A stretch of 64,000 nt of DNA, taken from the NCBI GenBank assembly GCA_002786025.1, contig NHNW01000045.1:186001-250000 (forward strand), written 5' to 3'. Positions 9,736 to 19,562 of this stretch are shown piece after piece. A model generated the notes under the pieces. The model saw only the letters and a program-made list of their open reading frames with translations. It was not told the DNA's origin and made no database searches. The translations under genes and the position numbers were made by a program. This DNA comes from Zasmidium citrigriseum (lineage: Eukaryota > Ascomycota > Dothideomycetes > Mycosphaerellales > Mycosphaerellaceae). Positions within the stretch are counted from its first letter, which is position 1; every line of letters begins with the position of its first letter.

Positions 9736-12351
9736 ATGGTCACGACACAAACGAGCACGGCCCTCGCGGCGCTACACTATGCAACCCCGATTGCGACCAT
9801 CGTCTACTTCCTCGCGGCTAAGACGACGGCGGCATGTCTCCTTCAACAGCCTTCGAAACATTCTGGAGCAAGATGGCGAAGATACCCTGCAATCTTACTG
9901 GCATTGGCTGTTGCTGTGACGGTCGTTGCTGAGGGTGTCACGACAATATCACAAGCATTTCAACAACCAGAGAATTCGCAATCGCAAGACTACATTACCT
10001 ACCTATTGCTACTCTTTGCTACCCACATCGGCTTGGCCTTAGGACTTATCGAAAATGACACTCCTATCTGGCATCAGTACCTCGGGGCTTGGTTTGTTGG
10101 TCTCTGCTTTGAGATCCCCATCATTGCGCTTCAAGGAGTGAGGATACCAACGAATGACTTTGCCAAAAGCCGGATGGCTTTCTGTGTTCTGAGGGCTTTC
10201 TTACTACTGGTGCTCAGCATCTTCACGGCCGTCTTCATGCTCAGCGATCGACATCGAAGTGTCAAGCTAGATGATGAGAGTGAGGCATTGCTGGCAGCAG
10301 AATCGAATGGGAACAACACCAACGGTCACATCAACGGACACGCGTCCAAGCCTGCTCCATCTCCTAACGACTCTCTCTTCATGGACGACGATTCGGAAAG
10401 CAGCAGCGACGAAGATGACGACGATGCCTTTGGGTTCGACTCGGACACTGAAGAGCCAGAACAGGACAAGAAACTCCGAGCACAGCAGAAGAAGCGACTA
10501 CAAGAAGCTGGCAGCTGGATCAGCTACCTTTCCGAATTCAAGATCTTCATACCAATGGTCTGGCCAAGTAAGCAACGCAGAGTGCAGGCTTGCATCTGTC
10601 TCGTCGGCATCTGCATTGTCGCAGAACGAATCCTGAACATTCTTGTTCCCCGACAACTTGGTTTCCTGACGGAAGATCTCACGACATTTGCCGGCACCGG
10701 AGTTGTGCCATGGCGCACGCTGGGATTCTGGGCGCTGTATGCAGCTCTGGGATCTCGGGCTGGTGTGCCGCTCATTCAGGAGCTGGCTCAGCTGCCCGTG
10801 CAGCAGTACGGCTACAAGGCTATTGCGACAATCTCTTTCCGTCACGTCATGACGCTATCAATGGACTTTCACAATGAGAAGAATTCTGGCGAACTGATGC
10901 GAGCTATCGAACAAGGTACGAATCTCCAGGATCTCGTTGGCTTCATGTTCTTCGAAGTCATGCCCATGTTCTTCGATCTGGTGGCGGCATTTGTCTACAT
11001 GTCGATTCTCTTCGATATCTACATGGCTATGATCCTTGTTGCTGTCGGCGTCGCGTACGTCTGGATTGGAGCTAAAGTCACGAGCTGGAGCATCAAGCAA
11101 CGACGGGAATACAACACAACCATGCGGCTCGAATCGAAGGTGCAGAACGAAGCGATCAACAACTGGCAGACCGTCTCACATTTCAATCGCGGCAAATACG
11201 AATCAGACAGGTACAGCGATACTGTGGACGTCTTCAACCGAGCCGAATGGCGATACTACCTGGCCTACGATCTTGGAGGTGGCGCTCAGTCCCTGGTCAT
11301 GTTCATCGGGCGAGTTGCGGCCACCGTGCTGGCTGTCTATCGCGTCTCCCAAGGCATGGTTCCCGTGCGGAACTTCGTTACACTGATCACATACTGGAGT
11401 GCCATTGAGGATCCGCTTGGCTACGTTTCGTACTCTGTACGCAAGATCACGTCCATGTTGACTGACTCGGAGCGTCTGCTGCAGCTGCTCACGACGAAGC
11501 CGAGTATCACCGATGCACCTGATGCGAAGCAGCTCGAAGTCACAAAGGGAGAAGTTGTCTTTGATCATATCGACTTTGCGTATGATCCTCGACGACCGAC
11601 TCTCAAAGACGTCGACTTCACCGTCAAACCAGGCCAGACAGTGGCCCTAGTAGGCGAGACAGGCGGTGGCAAGTCAACCATCTTGAAGCTGCTCTACCGA
11701 TACTACGACGTGAACTCTGGCGCCATTCGCATCGACGGCCAAGATATCCGCCAAGTCACTCTCGACAGCCTCCGAGACTCCTTCGGCATGGTCCCTCAGG
11801 ACCCCTCCCTCTTCAACTTCTCCATCATGGACAACATCCGCTACGCCCGTCTCGACGCCACGGACGAAGAAGTCCAAGACGCCTGCCGCGCAGCCGCGAT
11901 CCACGACAAAATCCTCTCCTTCCCCGACGGCTACGCCGCCAAAGTCGGCGAGCGCGGCGTGAAACTCTCAGGCGGCGAACTCCAACGCATCGCCATCGCG
12001 CGAGCCATCGTCCGTCGACCGAAAATCGTCCTCCTCGACGAAGCGACGAGTATGATCGATGCCGAGACTGAGGCCGTGATCCAGGGGGCTTTCAAGAGAC
12101 TTACCGCGGACCGAACGACTTTTATTGTCGCGCATCGGTTGAGTACGATTCAGCATGCGGATTTGATTTTGGTGGTGCAGGATGGGGTTGTTGTTGAGAG
12201 GGGGACGCATGAGGAGTTGTTTAGGAGGAAGGAAGGGAAGTATTTTGCGCTTTGGTCGAAGCAGTTGAGTAAGGATACTGCTGGTGGGGAGGGGGATTTG
12301 ATTGGAGGGGTTGGGGATGAGGAGAGTACGAGTAGTGATGATGAGGAGTAG
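9736..12351 (+). CDS. HMT1: ABC half-transporter, HMT1/ABCB6 type
   Basis: An 871-aa ABC-B half transporter in one uninterrupted frame. The N-terminus has about five predicted membrane segments (residues 10-170), the extra domain typical of fission-yeast Hmt1 and ABCB6. An acidic Ser/Asp/Glu linker (about 215-240) and a six-helix exporter domain (about 270-560) follow. The nucleotide-binding domain has Walker A GETGGGKST (640-648), signature LSGGE, Walker B IVLLDEAT (about 764-771) and an H-loop in IVAHRLST. Hmt1 moves phytochelatins or glutathione conjugates into the vacuole and confers cadmium tolerance; that substrate is inferred from family only. The C-terminus is acidic and Ser-rich. Confidence 0.9.
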   Translation: MVTTQTSTALAALHYATPIATIVYFLAAKTTAACLLQQPSKHSGARWRRYPAILLALAVAVTVVAEGVTTISQAFQQPENSQSQDYITYLLLLFATHIGLALGLIENDTPIWHQYLGAWFVGLCFEIPIIALQGVRIPTNDFAKSRMAFCVLRAFLLLVLSIFTAVFMLSDRHRSVKLDDESEALLAAESNGNNTNGHINGHASKPAPSPNDSLFMDDDSESSSDEDDDDAFGFDSDTEEPEQDKKLRAQQKKRLQEAGSWISYLSEFKIFIPMVWPSKQRRVQACICLVGICIVAERILNILVPRQLGFLTEDLTTFAGTGVVPWRTLGFWALYAALGSRAGVPLIQELAQLPVQQYGYKAIATISFRHVMTLSMDFHNEKNSGELMRAIEQGTNLQDLVGFMFFEVMPMFFDLVAAFVYMSILFDIYMAMILVAVGVAYVWIGAKVTSWSIKQRREYNTTMRLESKVQNEAINNWQTVSHFNRGKYESDRYSDTVDVFNRAEWRYYLAYDLGGGAQSLVMFIGRVAATVLAVYRVSQGMVPVRNFVTLITYWSAIEDPLGYVSYSVRKITSMLTDSERLLQLLTTKPSITDAPDAKQLEVTKGEVVFDHIDFAYDPRRPTLKDVDFTVKPGQTVALVGETGGGKSTILKLLYRYYDVNSGAIRIDGQDIRQVTLDSLRDSFGMVPQDPSLFNFSIMDNIRYARLDATDEEVQDACRAAAIHDKILSFPDGYAAKVGERGVKLSGGELQRIAIARAIVRRPKIVLLDEATSMIDAETEAVIQGAFKRLTADRTTFIVAHRLSTIQHADLILVVQDGVVVERGTHEELFRRKEGKYFALWSKQLSKDTAGGEGDLIGGVGDEESTSSDDEE

Positions 12352-12794
12352 AGAGGAACGATGAGTTGGAACGGAGGCTTTCTGATGCATTTTGAAGGCA
12401 TGGCGAATGATATCCATGAGTTATGTGCGATAATGATGGGTGGCATGGGTGTGATCGTATTCTTTGACGTGATGAGCATGGATTGTGATTCAATGAAAGC
12501 TTGACTGTTGAACTCATCATAATCACAGTCTCTCATCATCCCACAACTCACGATTGGTGTCCATATCAATCCTTCTGACGAGGCTCAGGATCAATATGCC
12601 GCCAAGGGCTCCCGACTCGTGATGAGCTGATCAAAAGCTTGCCGAGGTTCTGCGTGGAGGAGTTGCCGGCCGGAAGATTGGAGCTTCCACGGCAACGACA
12701 TCTCACGGTCGATTCGTGGCCTTTGCTCTCTGCTCTTAATAGCAGACTAACTATCTCCATCCTCTTCACAGTAAGTTTGAACTGAGTATTCACC
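12352..12794. other. Intergenic region
   Basis: It lies between the ABC transporter stop and the MaoC hydratase start on the same strand. It holds the terminator and promoter by position; no gene is seen. Confidence 0.4.
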
Positions 12795-13796
12795 ATGCCC
12801 GAGCACAACCCAGGCGCCGGCCACGAGAGCCCAGCGAAGCCAGTGAGCTGGTTGAAGCGCGACGTGTTGCTCTTCGCTGCTAGCATTGGAGCCACTGCCG
12901 ATGAGCTGCATTATCTCTATGTAAGTTCCCGTCGTCGGCAAGATACAAGATCGTTAATATTGGGCTAATGAAATCTTTAGGAGCTTCACCCCAACTTCGC
13001 CGTCTTTCCAACCTACCCGATCATCCTCCCATTCAAAAACACCTCGCAAGAAGTCATCGACTTCTACGCCGCCCAGGATGCCGGCCGTCCTCAGATCCCA
13101 GGCATCCCTAAACTCGACAATAAGCGCGTGCTCGACGGCGAGCGCAAGATGATCTTCTACAAGCCCCTCCCTACGACGAGCGAGGGCCGCAAGTTCGAGT
13201 CAAGGAGCAAGGTCATTGGTGTTTACGACAAGGGCAAGCCAGGAACTGTCCTGGAGACACAGAACGATATCGTGGATGCAGAGACTGGAGAGGTGTATGC
13301 AAGAGCTATTGGAAGTGCTTTCTTCGTCGGCCAGGGCAACTGGGGCGGTCCCAAGGGCCCCAAGACGGAGTCTTTCCCTCCACCACAGGGCAAGAAACCC
13401 GATGCCGTCTACGAACAACCCACAAACGACGAGACCGCCGCTCTCTACCGTCTCAACGGCGACTACAACCCCCTCCACATCGACCCGGAACCGGGCAAGA
13501 AGATGGGCTTCGGCGGCGTGATCATCCACGGCTTGTACTCATGGAACACGACGTGTCACGCGCTGGTCAAGATGTTGGGCGGCGGTGACCCTGCGAGTAT
13601 TCGGGAGTATGCGTGTCGGTTTGCTAGCCCTGTTAAGCCGGGAGATACTACGGTGACGGAGATTTGGCGGACGGGGAATAAGGATGCTGAGGGCTGGGAG
13701 GAGATTAGGTTTCAAACGAGTGTTAAGGGTGGAAAGGTCTGTTTGAGCAATGGAAGGGCGAAGATGAAGGTTAAGAGTGGGAATAGCAAGTTGTAG
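12795..13796 (+). CDS. Peroxisomal MaoC-type enoyl-CoA hydratase
   Basis: A 313-aa hot-dog-fold hydratase related to the hydratase-2 domain of Fox2 (peroxisomal multifunctional enzyme). Exons are 12795-12920 and 12981-13796; the 60-nt intron has GTAAGT and TTTAG and joins in phase 0. The hydratase-2 signature lies near residues 198-220: a YRLNGDYNPLHIDP stretch with the catalytic Asp and His (about 203 and 208), then GFGGVIIHG. The protein ends in Ser-Lys-Leu, a perfect PTS1 signal, so it should act in the peroxisome on trans-2-enoyl-CoA to give (R)-3-hydroxyacyl-CoA. It lacks the dehydrogenase domains of Fox2. Physiological substrate unknown. Confidence 0.88.
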
Positions 13797-14139
13797 ATAT
13801 TACGACAGATCTATGGGTATTGATGAGTGAGGAAGCGATCTATTGCTTCATGAATGCTTCACGTGCTTTTCAGACCTTTGCTTCTCTACCTGGAGCATCC
13901 GAACACCGTGTCTCATTTCTCGCATGGCGTCAATTTCTATCAATCATAAGCCTGACGCATGTGACGCTGCTAGACTGTATTGGCCTCAGAGCAATAGACT
14001 TTCAGTCGCGGTTCCTTCCGCTGAATCCCTGTCGGCTGCTCTTCCCCTGCCTTGGAAACTGCTCTGGAATTTACTTCTCTCCTCCAAGTAAACACTTCAT
14101 CAACAATATCCAACCACAAGAAGTCGCCACGAAATCAAA
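13797..14139. other. Intergenic region
   Basis: It lies between the MaoC hydratase and the DEAD-box helicase on the same strand. A short open frame at 13843-14091 ends before the helicase start and shows no domain; it could hide an upstream helicase exon, but I see no good evidence for one. Confidence 0.35.
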
Positions 14140-16037
14140 ATGGCGGGCTCTGACAATATTGCGCCCGATGCGCAGAAGTGGGAGACGATGCAGGGCAAGC
14201 TGCACGACGGCCTTGTTCGAGGTGTCCGCGACGGCATGGGTTATGAGTGAGAGACTTGTCTGGAGACCGACCGGCTCCTTATTCAAATCGCTGACTTGAC
14301 CTCGTAGATTCATGACGCCTGTGCAGCAGAAGGTGCTGACTGAGCTACCTACCTTCGAGTCCGATTGCCTCGTTCAAGCCAAGACAGGCACGGGAAAGAC
14401 TCTAGCCTTTCTATTGCCTGCTCTTCACTCACTCCTCACGCGGCCTGCGCTACGCAAAGGCCAAGTCGCAATTCTGATCATGTCGCCGACACGCGAGCTT
14501 GCGCTTCAAATCGCCAAGGAGTGCAATTCGGTGACGGCTCGCCTCCAACAGAAGCTCGAATGCCACACTGGTACGTAAACTCAAGGGCAGAAGCCCACCC
14601 TGCGACATGTCCGAGACATATGCTGACCTTCTGCCCTTTACTTTTAGCATACGGTGGTACCTCGAAAGAGCGCGATCTGAAGCAATTCTTGAATGGCGAC
14701 CCCAAAATCGTTGTCGCTACTCCTGGCCGTTTGAATGACTACCTCTCGGACGAGTACGTAGCCGGCAAGTTCGATTCGATACGAACACTCATCCTGGACG
14801 AAGCCGATCAGATGCTCGAAGCAGGATTCCTGGTTGCCATCAACGAGATTCTTAGCCGCCTCCCACAAAAAGCACAAGCTGGATGGCAAGGCATGTGCTT
14901 CAGCGCTACTATGCCTCAGAAGATTTCGGGAGTCTTGCCGAAGGTCCTGAAAGCCGGATACACTCACCTGTCGACCATTGACCCAGACGAGACTCCGACG
15001 ATCGATCGCGTTCCGCAGCACTCGGTGGTTGTGCCCGGAGTCGCCGATGTGTATCCCACGTTGTGGGCTCTTCTTCAAACAGAGTACGAGGCATCGCCAA
15101 ACAATTTCAAGGCCATTGTCTTTGGTACCACAGCGAACGGCGTAGCACTGATGCACTCGCTGTTCTCGAGCCTTCTAACCGGTAGTAACATGCAGGTTTT
15201 CCAACTCCAGTCGCGTCTTTCACAAGCTGTGAGAACACGTACTACGAATGAATTCAAAGCAGCCCCGGCTGGTGTCATGTTTGCGAGTGACGTACGTTGA
15301 CACAACCTCTTCATTTGGATAAACCTAGCTGATGAAATGTCCAGGTCATCGGCCGCGGTATGGACTTCCCGAACGTATCACACGTATTCCAAGTCGGACT
15401 TCCGTCGAGCGGAGATCAGTACGTACACAGAGTGGGCCGCACAGCCCGCGCAGGTAACGAAGGCCGTGCGATCATCATCCTCACCGAACGTGAGCGTTTC
15501 TTCTTGAAAGTGAACAAGCGCCTTCCGATCACGCCATACCCGGTCGATCTCTCGGCCAAGACAGCATCATTCAACGAGAGCGTTCTCTCTGCCTTCTACC
15601 AATTAGACGAAGCGACCAAGGCGAAAGCCTACCAAGCTTGGCTAGGATTCAACAAATCCTTTACGAAGCAACTCCAGCTCACGAACGAAACTCTTGTCCA
15701 AGAGGCCAATCTCTACGCTTCCGCTATTGGCTGTCCCGAACCACCGATGATCGATAAGAAAGTTGTGGGCAAGATGGGACTGAAGGGTGTCAGAGGCCTG
15801 AACGTCGGACATGTTGAGCATGTTGGAGGAGGCGGCGGCGGTCGTGGAGGTCAGAGCTCCAGAGGCCAGGGACGTCAGGGCGGTCGTGGCCAACAGAACA
15901 ACGGCGAGGGTAGTAATGGCCGTTCGCAAAGCACTCAAGGCGGGCGTGTTGAGAAGAACAGAGGTGATGGGGCCAGACGTAATCGTGGTGGTCGTGGCCA
16001 GGGACGTCGCGGCAGGGGTGGACAACCCTCGACATGA
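14140..16037 (+). CDS. DEAD-box RNA helicase, MSS116-like, with Gly/Arg-rich tail
   Basis: A 568-aa ATP-dependent RNA helicase. Exons are 14140-14246, 14308-14570, 14648-15291 and 15345-16037, all with GT-AG junctions and continuous frame. Visible motifs are a Q-motif region (YEFMTPVQ, about 35-42), motif I AKTGTGKT (60-67), Ia SPTRELALQ, II DEAD (174-177), III SAT, and VI HRVGRTARAG. The C-terminus has about 70 residues rich in RGG, GRG and GQ, typical of RNA-binding tails. The core resembles Mss116/CYT-19, mitochondrial group I/II intron chaperones. The chosen start (AAAATGGCGG context) gives no obvious mitochondrial presequence, so location is open; an extra 5' exon could exist. Confidence 0.88.
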
Positions 16038-16426
16038 AGTCCTGGCTACATCGGACCCATTTTCAGGAAGAGTTGTTGCGGTGAAGAAACCGAAAACGAA
16101 TAGACATAGACGCAGTAATGATGCTGCGATGATGCTGATACCCTCCAAGATAGTGTGGCACAAGGCCGAAAAACCTGACGACTCTTGTTCCAGACGATGC
16201 TGGTACTTCGACTGCCTTCAATAATGGAGACATCAAGCGACTGTACGATACTGCCAGATTCCAAGGCAACTTGTAAGTCTTGACGGCTTGCAGAGTATCT
16301 CACATGTAGCTACCTGTGCAGCTAAAGATCAAGCTATCCAATTCACCAAGCCTGCTAATCGATTCCAAGACTTCAACTATGCTAACCATACGGAAAAAAT
16401 TACCGACGAGGTCTCTCAGCGACGTC
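16038..16426. other. Intergenic region before the secreted-protein array
   Basis: It holds the helicase 3' region. Frames are short and overlap on both strands; no gene is seen. Confidence 0.35.
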
Positions 16427-16432
16427 TATAAA
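16427..16432 (+). promoter_or_regulatory. Putative TATA box of secreted-protein gene A
   Basis: TATAAA lies 78 bases before the ATG of array gene A. Comparable AT elements lie about 70 bases before the ATGs of array genes B and D, which suggests a shared promoter layout. Confidence 0.45.
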
Positions 16433-16504
16433 TTGAAGCAGGGGAGCAACACTCATGCAGGCAGCCGACGATCACAACAACCACGATCGACCACCAAAGC
16501 CACT

Positions 16505-16973
16505 ATGCAATTCCTCTTCGCCCTCCTTCCCTTCTTGATCCCCCTCACCCTGGCAGACCGCCCCTTAAATATTCCCAAACCCCACGAACAAAGCTGCATA
16601 GGCAATCAAGACGGCTCAATTCTGCACTATATTACCCTGATCGGCGAGCCCTACAACGACGTCCGGTGCGACGCAGCTCGTGACCAGGTCAAAGAGAGAG
16701 CGGATTTCACGGCCTGGTATTGCGCGTGGGCGCCGGACTATGAGACAACTCGTGAGTTGTGACGGCGTGGGAAGTATTGGGGCTTTAAGTGGCTGATGGC
16801 TTTTGCGGCTAGATACTATTATAAGGTTACATACGACCAAGTGGCACGCGGATGCGATTAATGAGATTTTTGGGTGGACTTGGCCTGAGGTTAATGGGTG
16901 TGAGTATCTTCTTGTGTGACTTTGAGGGAGGAATTGCTGATGTGGTTGTGTAGTCAATTGTCCGGACTTTTGA
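16505..16973 (+). CDS. Small secreted Cys protein, array gene A
   Basis: A 117-aa candidate secreted protein, first of four tandem paralogues. Exons are 16505-16751, 16813-16899 and 16954-16973 (introns 61 and 54 nt, both phase 1). The signal peptide is about residues 1-17 (MQFLFALLPFLIPLTLA). The mature protein has four cysteines, in SCIGN, RCDAA, WYCAW and the C-terminal FNCPDF. Shared family features are an ITLIGEPYN-like block before RCDAA and the end EVNGFNCPD. Four cysteines, a signal peptide and small size fit a fungal effector or defence protein, but no known family is recognised and function is unknown. Exon 3 has only 20 nt, and its place is confirmed by the identical arrangement in genes B and D. 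Confidence 0.75.
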
Positions 16974-17273
16974 ACTTGGTACGGTGATATTGAGGCTGCT
17001 TGATTGTGCTTTGAAGTTCGCAGTCTTCCAACTTGCTGCTTGTGTTCGAGGATCAGGGGTGTTCGGCGATTTTGACTCGCTCAGAATGATTTGATATCAA
17101 TGAGGAAAGTACGACGATGCCTGGAGCAATTTAGTGATTTGTGAGCGTAGGATCGGCACTAAGGTACTATCAAGAAACGAAGTTGCGTTTGTACTACCTT
17201 CGAAGCAAGAGCTGCCTCGAACACTGCAAGAGCCTTTTGAGCCATGGCAAGAACCATGTTTCCCTACCGTCGC
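16974..17273. other. Spacer between array genes A and B
   Basis: It contains the 3' region of gene A and the upstream region of gene B. No other gene is seen. Confidence 0.4.
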
Positions 17274-17279
17274 TATATA
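17274..17279 (+). promoter_or_regulatory. Putative TATA box of secreted-protein gene B
   Basis: TATATA lies 71 bases before the ATG of array gene B, nearly the same spacing as in genes A and D. Confidence 0.45.
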
Positions 17280-17344
17280 GTCCCCCTTACTCGCACAATC
17301 CTGCAAGCACCCGCGAACTCCAACCCCACAGCCTCGCAGCAAAC

Positions 17345-17736
17345 ATGCACCTCGCCCACCTCATCACGTTCCTCCCGTTCGCCCTCGCCACGCCCCTTAC
17401 CCGACGTCTGGCCCCCAACACCCAATCCTGCCACGTCCAAGGCGACTTCCACGTTCTCTGGTACATCATCGAAATCGGCGAGCCTTTCAACCAAGCACGC
17501 TGCGATGCGGCCCATGATGGGATTAAGGATACGATTGGGTTTGATATGTGGAATTGTATGGGGTATCATGGGCATACGCTGGTGAAGTTTCATACGGATG
17601 TCAGGGGCATGGGGGTGGCTGTGAATACGGTTTTGGGGGAGACGTGGCCGGAGGTTAATGGTTGTGAGTATTACTTGCTCTATTCGGAGTGTTGGATGAT
17701 ATTGACGAGATGGTAGTCAATTGTCCGGATTACTGA
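17345..17736 (+). CDS. Small secreted Cys protein, array gene B
   Basis: A 112-aa paralogue of gene A. Exons are 17345-17663 and 17717-17736; the 53-nt intron (GTGAGT, TAG, phase 1) matches the last intron of A and D. The signal peptide is MHLAHLITFLPFALA, followed by a possible dibasic processing site (TRR). Cysteines lie in QSCHV, RCDAA, WNCMG and FNCPDY, in register with gene A. The block WYIIEIGEPFN before RCDAA and ETWPEVNGFNCPD at the end closely follow gene A. The first intron of A and D is absent here, with the frame continuous across the site. The frame is also open upstream, but the ATG at 17345 is the only one giving a signal peptide. Confidence 0.75.
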
Positions 17737-17996
17737 GCTAGTGTGACTGGCGAGGTTGAGACTGGAGGTTGGATGTGATGTTGCACACGGCTGTACGGCT
17801 GCTACAAGGCTTTACAAATATCAGGTGTTACAACAGTGCCACGAGTGTGCGTAATTTGATTTGAATAAGATGAGCAGAGCAAACAATCGGTTTATACCAT
17901 GTACTTGAAGAAGCTCCATTCTTGTTTCATTGGAGCGAGGCCAGCTGTTGTACTCTCCCTCCCAGAAAGCAGCCAAAGCCGTCAAATGATACCAAG

Positions 17997-18420
17997 ATGC
18001 AACTCATCACCACACTACTCATCGTCTTGCAGACTGCCCTCGCCTTTGCCGCGTCAAATTCTACCGAGCCATGCACGTACAAACCCGTCTCACCCAACAC
18101 CCAAACCTGTACCGCCACAGCCGGCGCGAACAATACCCTCTGGTACATCATCAAGATCGGAGATTCCTCAGAAGGATGTCCCACGACAAGGTTCTTCTTC
18201 GAGGAGGGAGGCTTTGACATGCTCAATGGATTCCAGTGCGAGGGTGTCATGAACAGTGAGATTGTTCCTTGCTCGCAGAGAGACTCAGACTGATCGTGAT
18301 TTAGACACTCGGATCGTGTTCCAGACCACGCCTGGTAATGCGGAAGACATCAATTGGACGCTTAACTACACTTGGAGAGGGCTGGAGAGTGAGTTCGACT
18401 GTCCTGACTCAGCTCAGTGA
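17997..18420 (+). CDS. Small secreted Cys protein, array gene C
   Basis: A 124-aa, more diverged paralogue. Exons are 17997-18255 and 18305-18420; the 49-nt intron (GTGAGA, TTTAG, phase 1) sits where intron 1 of A and D lies. The signal peptide is about residues 1-19 (MQLITTLLIVLQTALAFAA). Cysteines lie in EPCTY, QTCTA, EGCPT, FQCEG and FDCPD; the block WYIIKIGD matches gene B. Several N-glycosylation sequons are present (NST, NNT, NWT, NYT). The last intron of A, B and D is absent. The frame reads through a GTGAGT-like sequence straight into FDCPDSAQ and stop, with one extra residue compared with the paralogues. Confidence 0.7.
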
Positions 18421-18727
18421 GGGAGTTCTAAGTAGCGATGATTGTACGATTAAGCATTTGGAGATTCGAGTGATTGTGGAAGTTGAAAGCGATTCAAGAA
18501 GTGTTAGAGCGATTATATCAGCACCAATGCTCCTTCAAAACGACTTCGACCTCGCCACTGATCTCCATATCGCTCTTTAGCAAGTCATGACCGGGGCCAG
18601 CTCACCAATAGCTGGGTCTAGATGGTCCAAGAGAATGACCGCAACCTCTACAGCCTGATTTCAAGCACCATCCCCTCCCTCGCAACGTCCCACTGCAACG
18701 ATGCAGCAAACACGCTCCCTACTAGCC
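18421..18727. other. Spacer between array genes C and D
   Basis: No gene is seen. It contains the gene C 3' region and the gene D upstream region. Confidence 0.4.
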
Positions 18728-18733
18728 ATAAAT
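18728..18733 (+). promoter_or_regulatory. Putative TATA-like element of gene D
   Basis: ATAAAT lies 69 bases before the ATG of gene D. It is weaker than the elements of A and B, but at a matching distance. Confidence 0.3.
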
Positions 18734-18796
18734 CAAATCCCATCCAACGAACTCCCCATCTCGATCTCGCCACCATCCACACACTCCCCACGCACA

Positions 18797-19278
18797 ATGA
18801 AACCCCAATCTCAAATCCCCTTCCTCCTAACCGTCCTTCCTTTTGCCCTCGCCCATTCACCCCTGGCAACGCGTGACCGCCCCTTCGAAAACAGCGTCGA
18901 AGACGGCGCACAATCCTGCGTCGGCAAAATGAAAGGCGAAGCAGTCCACTACCACACCCGCATAGGCATGGACTGGGACAGGGCGAAATGCGATGAAGCG
19001 TGGCATGCGATTGAAGAGGGGGCGTGGGATTTTGATTGTGAAGAGGATCATGATGGTCGTGAGTTATAATTCTGTGTTTTGTGTTTTGATTGGGGTTGGG
19101 GTTGCTGATTGGTGATAGACTTTTTGATAGACTTTTGGTTGAGGTGGTATAATGGGGATTGGTTGAATCAGCAGTTGGAGAGTGTGTTTACGGAGATCAA
19201 TGGCTGTGAGTATGAAAGTGATCTTGACCCGATGTTGGAGCTAACAGTCTTGTGTTAGTCAATTGCCCGGATTACTAG
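18797..19278 (+). CDS. Small secreted Cys protein, array gene D
   Basis: A 122-aa paralogue with the same three-exon plan as gene A: 18797-19058, 19119-19205 and 19259-19278. Exons 2 (87 nt) and 3 (20 nt) are the same lengths as in A. The signal peptide is within residues 1-20 (IPFLLTVLPFALAHS), followed by a possible processing region with TRDR. Cysteines lie in QSCVG, KCDEA, FDCEE and FNCPDY. Exon 2 has two possible acceptors 12 bases apart (ending 19118 and 19130), both TAG and both in frame, so two isoforms differing by four residues are possible. The first keeps the exon length seen in gene A. Function unknown. Confidence 0.75.
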
Positions 19279-19562
19279 GATCCTGGCGGCAAGATGGAAG
19301 GCGCTGCATGTGGACGGCCAGTGACGACCCACTGCTAGGAAAATGGGTGCACACGTGCGATCGTCGCTTTGAAAAAGTAGCAACCTTGTCAGAATGCCGT
19401 TGACTCTCTCATTTGAACAGCACTTACCACGTTGACCATGCCGCTGATCGTGACTCCGTCTGATGCAGAACAGAGGTTCGTCATGGCCCCTTTTCAGAAA
19501 CCATTGCTGCCACATCCTTCGATGTGTGGCAAGCGGAGGCTTTCATTGACCATTTTCCATCC

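Noticed and set aside
16505..19278. The array as a killer-toxin (KP4/KP6) family
   Set aside because: Cys number (four or five) and spacing do not fit what is known of those families; only size and secretion are similar.
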